DNA of 24,803 bases from Penium margaritaceum (GCA_023375785.1 SZWC01008690.1:76776-101578), one strand, 5' to 3'; shown: positions 8,286 to 17,908, counted from the first letter of the stretch. Program-made: numbers and translations. Notes: a model not told the origin generated them from the sequence alone.

Positions 8286-8640
8286 CACGACGTCCCGGCG
8301 CGCATATAGATGTGGCCCGGTGGCGGCGCTAGTATTCGTTGATCGGATGATCAACGTCATCGTCGTAGCCGTGCCACTTGTCCAGATTTTTTGTTGTTTA
8401 GCCACGTCGTCAATGGTCCAGGATGTCGTTGATGACGTACTCTGTGACCACGTCCACTTGTGTAGGGAGAGAGGGAGGTACATCCCTACAAGTGAAGTTC
8501 TCTCCGGGGTCTCGATAGTGCCTAAGTCTACTGATATGGAACACAGGGTGAAGTTGCATAGCGTCAGGGAGTGAGACTCGTGCAACCTCGGAGGTTTGCA
8601 TGCGATCGATCTCAACGGTCCCAACGATCCGGAAAGAGCT
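8286..8640 (-). pseudogene. Ty3/gypsy integrase C-terminal domain and chromodomain
   Basis: On the minus strand, 8601-8410 reads VSLPDAMQLHPVFHISRLRH, the conserved end of gypsy integrase (the LP...HPVFHVS pattern). It continues into YVINDILDH, then in near frame KNLDKWHGYDDD, matching the chromodomain pattern (Y-V-x-x-I-L-D-x-R, then L-V-K-W-x-G-Y). Chromodomains on integrase steer insertion to particular chromatin and define the chromovirus branch. Stops follow DILDH and interrupt the rest of the domain. The expected W-E-P end of the chromodomain is degraded (DHPINEY). Confidence 0.8.
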
Positions 8641-9580
8641 TCAAATAGCCTGCTGCACGCAGCTTGATGTGTGCCAAGCTGAGGAGAACATGTCGTAATT
8701 GGTCAACACATCGTTGCTACAATGTTGGTCAGCTGCTCACTTCATCGCCATTTGTATCTTTCCAAGTGTCTGCCGTGTTTCAGTCCAAGTGGTGGAGAAG
8801 ACGGGGTATTGGACATGAACTGCATGAATATTACTCTTGTTATGACGTCCGGCGGGAGTGGCGGGAAGTTTGCCATACACCACGTCAAACAGAGTTTTAC
8901 TCGCTACGGTGGATGTAACTGAGTTACATGCAAAATCGACAATTGGGAGTTCGCTGCCCAATATGTCTCTTGTGGTTCGCATAATGTTTGAAGAAGTCAT
9001 TCACAAATTTGATTGGTCTACTCGGTTTGGATGTCAGTTTGAGCATAAAACACCGTTAGAAGTTGGATCCAATTGTCGTAATGAGTCATCAGTTTGCACC
9101 AGAAACGGCTGGTGAATCAACCATCTCTATCGCTCGTGATGGTTCTTGACTCTCCGTATAGCCATACGATGTTGTCTAGAAACAATTGTGTTGTTCCTTC
9201 AGCGGTCACGATGCTCGTTATCGGAGTTAAGTGAAAGTTTTTGGGAAACCTTTTGACGACCATGTGATTTCCGTCATATCCCTCGGGTGTGGCCGGTAAT
9301 CGAGTGACAAAAGTACATGGAGATTTCAGTCCACGGTTCCATCAGAATAGGGAGTGGCTGCAGAAGTCCGGGAGTCCGCGTGCGAGGTGGTTTTATTCGC
9401 TGACACGTTTCACTGGGTTTGCAAAAGTTTGCCACGTCAGATGGCATCTTGTTCCACCAGTAGTGCTTTGCCAGCTTCAGTGTCTTGTCCTCTCCAAAAT
9501 GTCCATCTGGACCGGTGTCGTGGCATTCCCTGAGCAGCATGTGCCAGACTTCATCGTACAGGGGAATAAACACCCGGCGA
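8641..9580 (-). pseudogene. Ty3/gypsy integrase: zinc domain and decayed core
   Basis: Reading the minus strand from 9573: a HHCC zinc-binding domain (ECHDTGPDGHFGEDKT, HYWWNKMPSDVANFC, ETCQRIK), then the start of the core, WTEISMYFC, where gypsy integrases have an I-S-x-D-F motif; the first catalytic Asp is Tyr (TAC). From about 9270 to 9000 the core is badly broken with stops in every frame. At 9000-8737 the end of the core is clear (SELPIVDFACNSVTSTVAS, LFDVVYGKLPATPAG). The order zinc domain, core, C-terminal domain follows the family. It could not catalyse integration. Confidence 0.85.
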
Positions 9581-9789
9581 GTGAATCGTCACCACCAATA
9601 CAGTGCGTCATACCAGAACATTGCCTTGTTGTGTCCGCCATGCTGGTCATAGCCATGTGGGAACAACTACTTGATATACGGATCTTCTTGCAGTTGAAGT
9701 GTCGTTGCCTCGGCCACCAATTCTGGTTGATGGCTGTGTGTGTCTTCTGTGTTGGTTTTGCCCTGCCGATACTCAATATCGTAGTTGAA

Positions 9790-10060
9790 CCCAGATTTGA
9801 AGGACTTCATCAATCGGGTTTGACGTCGATTAAGGTTCGGCTATGTCTTCAAACATTTCATTGCATGATGGTCGGTGCGTATGATGCATCAGTGGCATTT
9901 GAGATAGCAATGCCAGGTCTTAAATGCGTGTGCGATTGCCAGCACCTCCTTCTCGTGTATGACGTAGCTGAGTTTCGTTCCACGCAATGTTCGCGACATG
10001 TACGGGACCGTTTACTTTCCATTGCTGTGATTTTGTAGAACCGCGCCAATGGCTTGATCG
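9790..10060 (-). pseudogene. Ty3/gypsy RNase H, distal part
   Basis: Directly after the insertion boundary the minus strand reads QAIGAVLQNHSNGK, then after a stop MSRTLRGTKLSYVIHEKEVL, AIAHAFKTWHCYLK and IIRTDHHAMKCL. These are the standard gypsy RNase H motifs (GIGAVLxQ, SRxLxxxExNYxxxEKELLA, TDHxxL). RNase H removes the RNA strand during cDNA synthesis. The N-terminal TDAS motif lies on the other side of the 983-bp insertion (11049-11062), so the domain is split by that insertion. Confidence 0.85.
10056..10060. repeat. Target-site duplication GATCG, left copy
   Basis: GATCG at 10056-10060 matches GATCG at 11044-11048. It flanks a TG...CA segment. Removing the insertion and one copy joins the RNase H reading TDAS to DQAIGAVL. 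Confidence 0.85.
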
Positions 10061-11043
10061 TGTCAGGAAACGGCCTCCAGGTGGAGGCAGTTCCAACATG
10101 CCAAACGGGTCTACTGTGCCAGTGGCTATGTTTTGTGCAGGTTCTGAGTCTAAGCGTGAGCTTTCTGGTCGCCCCACGCTATGTTTCTGGGAGTTGAAGA
10201 CAGTTATGAGACAGTCACTATTGCAAAGGGAAAAACGCGATTTTGCATTAGTTTTTGAACATGGATACGATCTAAACATTTGTAGGGCTATTCATGAGCT
10301 CTCCAACGCACCAAACCATGCGCGATTAGGATATCCGTAACTCCCGCTACGTCAGTCGAAGCGCAGCACCCCAAACCAGCCGCTCACTCGGCGGCGCGCA
10401 CCACGTCACCCGCCGAGGCGCCTTCACACATCAAGGACCCGTCAAAACGCCATTCCGGAGGTGCAGATGTCCCTACGCGTAGTGACGGCGCCCCTTGCGC
10501 CTTTGGGGTCTGTTTCGATGAGTTAATCATCGAGTTTGGTGATGGGGATGGATGTGGGTCGAGACCTCTTCGCGGACCTGCAGTCGGAATATTGACCAAG
10601 TCTCCGAGAAACAAAATGTGCTACTGAGTTTCGGACGCCGAGCCAGAAATTTGGCTGTCCCTCAGCAACAAAATGCACTACTGGCATCCGGCGGATCATT
10701 CGCCGGATGCCTCGGCAGCCCTTCCGGAGCAAAATCTCCTGATGGAGTTTTGTTACTCGGTCAGGTGGATTATCCATCTCCGGTCAAACCGCGGCCGACT
10801 CCCAGAGCCGCCGCGCACACCCCTACTTTGGAAGCCCATATCTCCCGTGTTACTTGTCCGATTCCGGTGAAACAACTTCCACCGGATTAAAAAACTCGTC
10901 AAATGTTAGAGACAATCATCTATTTTAGGATCCGAGCAACCCTCAAGTCGCCAGATCCGTCGACAAGGATTTTCTTCTCTCCGGCGGCTCGTCGACGCCT
11001 CCCGGTACCGCACTTGGGCATGCAGAGGGGCAAATCTTTAACA
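10061..11043. mobile_element. Probable solo LTR (983 bp) inserted in the gypsy RNase H
   Basis: The segment starts TGTCAGG and ends TTTAACA (TG...CA; TGT/ACA inverted ends) and is flanked by 5-bp direct repeats GATCG. These are the marks of an LTR left after recombination between the two LTRs of a full element. It carries no recognisable gene; frames of up to 119 codons inside it have no family resemblance and some cross its border. Base composition differs from the neighbours, with many CGCC/GGCG blocks. Orientation is unknown because both strands read TG...CA. An alternative is a short non-autonomous element. The exact restoration of the host RNase H frame makes the boundaries reliable. Confidence 0.8.
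10683..10711. repeat. Perfect 11-bp stem hairpin
   Basis: GGCATCCGGCG (10683-10693) and CGCCGGATGCC (10701-10711) are exact reverse complements around the 7-nt loop GATCATT. It sits near the middle of the solo-LTR candidate. Function is unknown. Confidence 0.8.
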
Positions 11044-11048
11044 GATCG
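11044..11048. repeat. Target-site duplication GATCG, right copy
   Basis: Partner of 10056-10060, immediately after the terminal ACA of the inserted element. Confidence 0.85.
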
Positions 11049-12075
11049 GAGGCGTCCGTAGCGATGATCCAGTCAATTGTTTTATTGGCTAATCGTAGGA
11101 TTGGCACGGAGTTCAGAGCGTTGCGCGGAGTGGTGAACGCTTCTTGTTAGTTGTCTCCCCATTGCCACTAGTTTTCTTTTGGAGAGAGATCAAAGTGAGG
11201 CGGCGTTGAGACTCGGGCGTAATCCCAAACAAAGCGCTGGTAGTAATTGCAAAAGTCGAGAAAGAATTGAATGTCTTGGACGTTGGTCGGTGTTGGTCAA
11301 TGAGCAACTGCAGCCAATTTATTTGGATCCATGGTGATTCGTCCGTTGTTGATGACGTGACCAAAAAAGCCGAGTGAACGGCGATCAAAGTCGCACTTCG
11401 AGAGTTTCCCAAAAAAATTCTCATTCCGTAGAACTTTGAGAACTTTTCAGATATGTCCATCGTGCTTCTCCAGGGTGCCGCTGTACGCCAAGATGCCGTC
11501 GAGGCACGGGTGGAAAATACTGTTCATTGCCGCCATGAACGTCACCGGGACATTCGTGAGTCCAAATGGCACGACCGTGAACTCAAAATGCCTGTAGTAT
11601 GTTTGGAATGCCGTCTTCTCGATGTCGGCATCTGCCACGCCGATCTGGTGATAGCCGTTGCGTCCGTCGATTTTGATGATTTTGTTTGCGCTCCTCATAG
11701 TTGGTCAAAAAGCTCGTCTCCACGGGGAAGAGGGTAGCACTTCTTGATGGTACCATCATTCAATTCCCGGTAGTCCACGCACATCCGCATCTCGCCAGTT
11801 TTCTTATCTTGTGAACAATGCTGATGCGGTGTATGGTGACGTAGATGGACGGGTGAACCCCTGACCGAGCATCTTGTTGAGTTGCCTTATTAGCTCGGTT
11901 AGCTCATGGTCGCTGATTTGATAGGCCCCTCAAACTGTGGATCAGCTTCCCGGCTTTAGTTTGATGTGATGGTTGATGTCGTATTGAGGTGGTAGGGATT
12001 TTGGGAGTTCTTGGAGGAAGATCTTCGCATGTTTATGGATGAGAGGTGCGAACTCCTCGTAAACCATCACCAACT
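11049..12075 (-). pseudogene. Ty3/gypsy reverse transcriptase and start of RNase H
   Basis: Minus-strand motifs in order from about 12060: FAPLIHKHAKIFLQELPKSL, LPPQYDINHHIKLKPG, a broken segment with SPYTASALF, then IKIDGRNGYHQIGVADADIE, KTAFQTYYRHFEFTVVPFGL, TNVPVTFMAAMNSIF. The catalytic YLDD box should follow; instead the sequence runs LDGILAYSGTLEKH, consistent with an in-frame loss of about nine codons plus Asp to Gly. The connection domain (KCDFDRRSLGFFGHVINNGR, FFLDFCNYYQRF) and the RNase H start (IDWIIATDAS) end at the solo-LTR insertion. Several stops and frame changes occur. The element cannot encode active RT. Confidence 0.92.
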
Positions 12076-12975
12076 TTGTTTATGCCAATGAGGCTGATGA
12101 GACTGATGACGCAGTTGAGGCCGATGAGTCTGATGCTGCCACTTCCGCCTCCTCCATTGGCTTGAGATGTATGAGCTGCGCATGAGCCCCTTGTCGGATA
12201 CAATACTTGGCCACATTGAGCGGTATTGCCTGATCTGGCTGTTGCTTCTTGGTCACTTCGGCTCCCTCTGCTGCTTCCACCTATGTTGCTGTCTTTTGTT
12301 GCCCCATGCATGGAAGTTGTCACTTGGCACCATTGACTTCCTCATAGACGTCGCCACTATTCCAATCAATTTGCGGATTGTGCTAGTACATGAAATCATG
12401 TCCAAGAATTATTATGTGATCACTCATTGGACATGACCTCCAGACCGTAACATCCCACAAGTATCCCACTTGGAGTCATAGTGGTTCTCGGAGTCTCCGT
12501 ATTTACAATATTTTGTCATTGTTTTTTCCCCGGAAAACCTCTGGTTCGGTCTCCAAACCCACCGTTCAAACCATGTCGTTGCTTTCAAAACTATGATAGG
12601 CCCCTCCATTTAATAATGCCGGTACCGTTATGCGACTCTTGCAACTTGAGGATTGCACTTTTAGCAGTATCACTGGTTAGTCGTCCATGGACCACTCGTC
12701 GAACTTTGCAAGCTCATAAACCTTCTACAACGTCCTGACCCGTTCAGATGGGCGATNTGGTTCGGTCTCCAAACCCACCGTTCAAACCATGTCGTTGCTT
12801 TCAAAACTATGATAGGCCCCTCCATTTAATAATGCCGGTACCGTTATGCGACTCTTGCAACTTGAGGATTGCACTTTTAGCAGTATCACTGGTTAGTCGT
12901 CCATGGACCACTCGTCGAACTTTGCAAGCTCATAAACCTTCTACAACGTCCTGACCCGTTCAGATGGGCGATGGT
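12076..12975 (-). pseudogene. Ty3/gypsy aspartic protease region
   Basis: In the second copy of the 215-bp duplication the minus strand reads PALLNGGAYHSFES, the protease active site (LLDSGATHSFIS in the family) with the catalytic Asp changed to Asn and Ser to Gly. Further on, IIILGHDFMY and HNPQIDWNSGDV match the second protease motif (D-I-I-L-G-M-D-W-L...I-D-W). An acidic, Ala/Ser-rich spacer (12280-12080) leads to RT. The duplication at 12542-12972 doubles the active-site segment and is probably an assembly artefact. The flap and linker are too decayed to trace. Confidence 0.75.
12542..12972. repeat. 215-bp exact direct duplication separated by a single N
   Basis: 12542-12756 and 12758-12972 appear identical base for base, with an N at 12757. 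An identical repeat meeting at an N, within a heavily mutated element, is what two overlapping contig ends placed side by side would produce. A real, very recent tandem duplication is less likely. Confidence 0.9.
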
Positions 12976-13059
12976 TTGGTGTAGGTTTGATCCTCTCAAA
13001 AAAGAGTCAAATCTTTCACTCCCATCCTTTACCGTTTCTTGACTCATTTTTTAGCGACT

Positions 13060-14218
13060 CCCCCCCTCCCCTTTTTTCGGCCCGCTGCTTGCTTCGGCAG
13101 TTTCAAGCGATGTGCCCAACTTTTTCACAGTTGTAGCAAGTGTGTGTCTCTATTTGGTCTACTGCGTCTACTTCCATCGGAGTCGACGAGTTCCCCGACT
13201 GGCCTTCTCGTTCCCCACAACTACTATGGTTGGGAGGTTTCTTACCGTGGAATTTGTGGATCCATGCGTTGAAGTCGGTGCTTCGATCCCTTTCGTTGCT
13301 ACAATCATTCATGGTAGAGCGTTTTGGATGCTGAAAATGGCAATTGCTTGTCGGATGTTTTGTTTGAGGCAATGTTGCAGTGAAAACAAAGCTCGTGATG
13401 GGTGCAGTCTAAACCAGTGATGACATCGCGGAATCTCCGCATGTACTTTGTCATGCTGGACTGTTGCTGGAGACGCCGGAGCTTACACCGAGTGTCAGAC
13501 TTCTCGTTCAACTGTCCAAAATGTGCAAGCATTACACGCGAGAATTTGTTCAAGTCGGTTGGTGGCATCAGTGCGTCTTGCCATTGTGGGTTGATCTACC
13601 TAAAGGGTAGAACGCCTGCGGTCGGGGATATGAGACGGGCGCCGTTGGCCGTCGATGAGGCCCCGCCGGTCTCTTGTTGTCGTTTGATGGCCTTTATGTC
13701 AGACCACCTACTTAATGCTATGCCATGCAGAAGCGCGGCTGCAAGGTCAATTTTCCTCCAATTGTCGTTGACCCCAGCAACGGTGAAATACACCTCCAAG
13801 CTTATCAGCCACATCCGACCCATCGGTCCCTTATAGTTTGCAGGATTGAGGAATTCAGGTTGGGTTCCTTCAAGATTGGGGTATTTCTCTGAACAAGCAC
13901 CACCTCCTGTGCACTTGCGTTGCGGAGAGGCTCCATTCCGACGTTGATTTGTCAGAACAGATGGCTGTTGATCTCCTTGAGCATGGAGATACGGTTCACT
14001 AGTTCATCGTTGATTTGTGCCTGTCGTCCAGTGCCACCTGCCATTCCTTTTGTAGTCGTCAAGGCTATCGGTAAGGGCAGCTGGTTTACTATTGTCGGAA
14101 CCGTGACTCGGTTAGTCGTTGGAGCCATTGGGGCTGACTCAGCTGTTCCATAGCCTCCCACGCCAGTGTCCGCTGCCGCTTCAGGGTTTGCGTACATGGG
14201 CACATTCTTCTCCTCCAT
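13060..14218 (-). pseudogene. Ty3/gypsy Gag pseudogene with CCHC knuckle
   Basis: The start is the ATG at 14218-14216 (MEEKNVPMYANPEAA), 169 nt after the primer site. Next come VNDNWRKIDLAAALLHGIAL (13770-13700) and FSRVMLAHFGQLNEKSDTRC, KLRRLQQQSSMTKYMRRF (13550-13440), the retrotransposon Gag core (W...AA.LL.G.A..W; F...L...F......AR.KL..L.Q..S...Y...F). The nucleocapsid knuckle at about 13140-13095 reads CYNCEKVGHIA, a stop, then NC: a correct C-x2-C-x4-H-x4-C spacing interrupted by TGA. The pieces lie in three frames with stops between them. Gag would build the particle and bind the RNA. Confidence 0.85.
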
Positions 14219-14386
14219 CGCTTAATTCGTCACCAAAGACCCGCTACTGGTCATCGGATGCGCTTGCTTGCTTCACGTCGTGGTCGCAAAGTCTGCAACG
14301 TCTTGACGTGCGAGATGCGTCGACGGCTTGTGCAAGGTATTCCTCTAGATGGGTGAAGTAGTTGTATACATGCCCAGCACCGATGC

Positions 14387-14398
14387 GCTCTAAAACCA
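14387..14398 (-). other. Primer-binding site of the gypsy element, slightly degraded
   Basis: The minus strand reads TGGTTTTAGAGC, two changes from TGGTATCAGAGC. It is preceded directly by CA (plus TG at 14399-14400), the expected end of the 5' LTR. Position just upstream of gag supports it. Confidence 0.7.
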
Positions 14399-15024
14399 TG
14401 TGCTATGCCAAACGGAGCGCAAATGGTGAAAAGGTAGACGTTTTGAGGTTGAACACGGTTTGAGAGTCTGCGACACTTGAGAATTTTATAACTTGCGGTA
14501 AATACACTTTAATGATATGTGTCAAAATGATCAAACACATGTATTAAAGTGTTAAGTTACAGATGAGATGTAGTTTGGTTCGTCGAGTTAATTATCGAGC
14601 GACGTGTGTGGAGTCACATCATGAATGGTCGCATAAAAAATCCTTGCTCGGGAATTGGGGGGGCTTCAAAGATCGACAGCAAAGATGCAAGATACATCTT
14701 TACAAATCTTGATGTTTCTTGATGCATCGAGAAGTCGACTGAAAGCTCGTGACACTTGCATCGATTACTCTTGAAAGTGATAAAAGTTGTCAGAATGTGC
14801 AAGAAGGATCGTGCATGGACAAGGGTAGTTAGCCGAACCGCCCTCCGCCATAGGGGTGATAATTGAGGTCTCCCTACACGGTGGGATATTTGTTTCATGA
14901 CATAGATACCCACTCGGAAAGATTACAGACTTGTGTACGACGGGTATGTAACAGTTTTCTCCATGCTCAAATAGTGATGCATGACTCTACAAGGAGAAAT
15001 TAGCATGCGATACTAGAATTTAGT
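14399..15024 (-). repeat. Probable 5' LTR of the gypsy element, far end not determined
   Basis: The LTR must begin at 14399 (minus-strand CA end) and run to higher coordinates. There is no second copy in the window to set its other end, so this interval is an upper estimate up to the next distinct feature. It holds short AT-rich dyads (14499-14560, TACACTTTAAT/ATTAAAGTGT) and no recognisable gene. Confidence 0.45.
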
Positions 15025-15322
15025 CCTCCATTGTAGCCGTTGTAATGGAGGGCCACAGAGCATTGAGGGATGGGGAGGGGGGTGGGATTGCCGGCCGACG
15101 TCCGTCGGTCGACACTTTGTCAACCGCCGCCACACCCCCTCCCCCCCTTCCCCCTTGCATCTCGCAACCGACTAGCCCACCTACCCACCTGGTGATCGAG
15201 GCCATCGTGATTGAATGGGCGCCTGGTGGGATGCCGGGAGGCGGGGGAGGGGGGGAAGAGGCACTTCGCCGGGCATTCCGGCTGACGGGCGTTGCCCGGA
15301 ATCCCTGCTCCAACAATGGAGG
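15025..15322. mobile_element. Possible MITE-like element with short terminal inverted repeats
   Basis: CCTCCATTGT (15025-15034) is the exact reverse complement of ACAATGGAGG (15313-15322). The 298-bp body is GC-rich with polypyrimidine (15130-15160) and polypurine (15230-15260) tracts and a local stem (CTCCATT/AATGGAG, 15027-15051). I do not see a clear target-site duplication, so this may be chance. The open frame across it is low-complexity. Confidence 0.25.
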
Positions 15323-16190
15323 TAAAAAATCCCTACTTGTTTTCCTCTACATTTTAAACTTTGTGCCCCCATTTGACATGCAAACATTTTACAAACCCAT
15401 CCTCTAATAACACCCATGGTTTAAAGATTTTATCTTTGTGCGCACACCTACTACCCTACTGATCTTTTATTTCGATTATGATTATCTTTTATCTCTTTTT
15501 TTTGTCAAATTTGAATTCGTCGTCTAAAGTCATAATACCACCTAAACAACATGAAAACCGCATATGACAGGGTGTTTGCTCCTGTAATGGTCGAAATTGT
15601 GATGTTACAAATAGAAAATTTGCAATCGCAGTGCACATCCTGCTTGCGCACTAGATGTGCACGAGCGGGATGCGCACAGTGGGGTGTCAGAGCTGTCAAT
15701 TCAGTCTGACATGCCAGTTCGAGACCGAGTCAGCGATTTTGCGGCAGTCCGACGACGCGAAGGACGGATGCAGGCCTGAGCCCGTATGTCGTCGAATTTA
15801 AGGAACATGATTTTTCATTCAATGAAAGTTTAGGTACCACCCAGATAACTTATTCAAACAAAAACGTTGAACGAAAATACACATCACATAATTCGCATTA
15901 TCCGAGTAAACGAATTTAAAGATCAGTAGGGTAGGTCCCGCAATAGCCTTGCCCAACAGGTTCCCTTTCAACGCATGGAGAGTCTTGGACCCCCCATGCA
16001 AGCCCCCCTCAAACCTCCCACGAATAATGAAAAACCCCTCTTCAAAGGGGTTTGTCATTGCTACGCATGTAGGCAGGTCAACCCCGCATGCCATGTGACG
16101 TCGACATGCTGTCTTTCAATAAATCAGAGGGGTACATTGTTCATCATTCGGAACTTGAAACTCGCATCTGCGGACAAGGAGTGAATGAAG
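15323..16190. other. Unassigned intergenic or decayed-repeat DNA
   Basis: AT-richer sequence without a recognisable gene. A perfect 9-bp inverted repeat lies at 15631-15639 and 15654-15662 (GTGCACATC/GATGTGCAC), and an AAACCCCT/AGGGGTTT hairpin near 16033-16052. A 91-codon minus-strand frame (15819-16094) matches no family I know. Confidence 0.5.
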
Positions 16191-16194
16191 TTTA

Positions 16195-16330
16195 ACATTA
16201 CAAGGCAGGGGAAAATCAGGCTTGATGTTCTGTGCTAGGGACAAATGAGGCTTATTCTTCTGAGGTAGGGGGAAATCAAGATTATTCTCTTGAATTAGGA
16301 AGATATGGCTATTCTGCCCTTGTACTTGAT
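16195..16330. repeat. Degenerate minisatellite with about 30-bp period
   Basis: Successive units share a purine-rich GGGGAAAATCA-type start and a CTTGAT/CTTATTCTTCTGA-type end. On the minus strand the units read as a roughly 10-residue repeat (for example DFPLPQKNKPH, LSLAQNIKP, DFPLPCNVKL). About four copies with strong divergence. Confidence 0.5.
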
Positions 16331-16348
16331 CGAGGCAATGACTACCAG

Positions 16349-16350
<2 letters not shown>

Positions 16351-16440
<90 letters not shown>

Positions 16441-16475
16441 ACACACATACACACTCACATACCCACCCACCCACT
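16351..16475. repeat. (AC)n microsatellite
   Basis: 42 uninterrupted AC units (16351-16434) are followed by an interrupted tail with ACAT, ACTC and ACCC variants. Open frames through it are artefacts of the dinucleotide. It will be polymorphic and is a Z-DNA-prone tract. Confidence 0.98.
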
Positions 16476-17497
16476 AGATTTTGTACCGACAAGCATGGAT
16501 GACACTACTCATAGCCAGTTCAAAGAATAATATAGGTAACAAGACAAACAACATCAAACCCATCTCTTATGTGCAAGTAAATCTTGTCACAGCCATAATC
16601 TGACCCCAAAAGAATGCCTCAAGTTATATGTTGCTCTATAGGAAATCACTCGATGTTCATGGTGTCAAAGAAAAGAGCTTAATGGGTTGCTACTAAAAGA
16701 AATATAGATTTATTAGTGGTGCCTAGTTCGACCCCTGTCTTGACGCGGACTACCTTCCGTTGGAATTCATAGCTCAATGATGTTGTAGCACTTTTGAGTT
16801 GATTGGAGGGGCATGTCTTGGGAGTGCCATCCCATTGGATGTCCGTGTGAAAGGGGAAACGATCATGTTAAATGTCAAAAAATGGCGCATGTAGGGGAAC
16901 TGATGGATGGATGAATAGAATATTTTGTCGGATTTCCACACATCTCACCACCACTGAAATGTGTCCAAAATGTTCCATCATAGCAAAGAAAAGATACACT
17001 TTAGAATCAGGAACGCAGTACATGCATCATAGGCCAAGGAGAGCGACCTCGGATTCTACACGTTGTATGGGTTGGATGTTCCTCACAGTTGGGATGTTTC
17101 TCAAAACTGTTCGTCACTGCCCGTGGATTGGAGTTATTTCCACGTGAAGCATCGACGAGCCTCATGTACAAACATCATTGCTTCCAATTAGCATCACCTG
17201 TAATTTGGCCATTAGATCATGACATAAGAATTGATTCCAATGGTAGCGAGACCTTAGTCGTGTGCGACATGGCATAAGACATCAACTGGACATCCGGGGA
17301 CGATGTTTCTCTTGGTCAAATATTCGAAACATGCATCTATCTTGGTTACGATTCAAACTCTTCAGTCTGTTCCCATACGAGGTGCAAACAACACAGCTCG
17401 GATGTATTTGCCCCAAAAAACCAATGTATCTTGAATAATTTGATATGAAATTGTAGTGTACGAGCCATTTTTAAGATTAAAATGGTCGTTAAATAAT
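16476..17497. other. Unassigned DNA
   Basis: No gene or element is recognised. A 91-codon plus-strand frame at 16872-17147 contains two Cys pairs (CPKC) but no family pattern. No PBS or long repeat was seen. It may be decayed repeat sequence flanking the third LTR. Confidence 0.5.
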
Positions 17498-17895
17498 TGT
17501 CGGGTACTTCGGGTACTCGAGGTTCAGGTTTCGAGGAGCCAAAGCCCGGAAAAACATACTGGGCTAGAGTCTGGTTCGACTCTAGCCTAGAAAACATCCA
17601 TGCCCGGATTCTAGGTGAAAGGAGTACCGCGATGGAAAATCCATCACGTCACTCATCCTCCCTTCTAGTTGGCTGCTAGAGTCATGTTTCCACGTGGCAG
17701 TGCCATGTGGAACGATAGGGTATCAGGATGCATGTTTGCAAAAATGCCCTATGACGACTATGTCCGTTTGTGGCTCGGTTCGTCTCAGCCAAAATGGTTG
17801 AGATGACCATTCGCCCATCTTCCTTGGACTACACTTTTTGAGGGCCTACATTTTGGGTTCAGAAGTTAGTCACAAAACAGCCCACGACTGTTACA
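17498..17895 (+). repeat. Third LTR, 398 bp
   Basis: The segment begins TGTCGGGTACTTCGGGTAC and ends GACTGTTACA, giving TGT...ACA termini, followed after one T by a primer-binding site. There is no second copy in the window and no certain 5-bp target duplication. A near-perfect palindrome with a CACGTG G-box lies at 17688-17712. The right end is firm because of the PBS; the left end is inferred from the first suitable TG. Confidence 0.65.
17688..17712. promoter_or_regulatory. G-box-containing palindrome in the third LTR
   Basis: TTCCACGTGGCA (17688-17699) pairs with TGCCATGTGGAA (17701-17712) with one mismatch around a single G. CACGTG is the plant G-box bound by bZIP/bHLH factors. The location in the middle of an LTR fits a promoter element, but this is inference. 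Confidence 0.45.
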
Positions 17896-17896
17896 T

Positions 17897-17908
17897 TGGC
17901 ATCAGAGC
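17897..17908 (+). other. Primer-binding site of the third element
   Basis: TGGCATCAGAGC differs by one base from TGGTATCAGAGC, complementary to the initiator-Met tRNA 3' end, and stands one base after the LTR end CA (17894-17895). This is the usual arrangement in plant LTR elements. Confidence 0.8.

Noticed and set aside
9289..10038. 249-codon plus-strand frame, the longest in the window
   Set aside because: It is antisense to the gypsy integrase zinc domain and RNase H, which have clear motifs on the minus strand; the frame itself matches nothing.
12542..12972. Tandem duplication as a CRISPR or functional repeat
   Set aside because: Only two exact copies meeting at an N, inside a gypsy protease pseudogene; best explained by assembly.
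16028..16055. AAACCCCT/AGGGGTTT hairpin resembling a bacterial terminator
   Set aside because: The window is eukaryotic repeat DNA with no upstream gene, so terminator function is not supported.
16116..16502. Cys-Val and His-Thr repeat proteins
   Set aside because: They are products of the (AC)n microsatellite.
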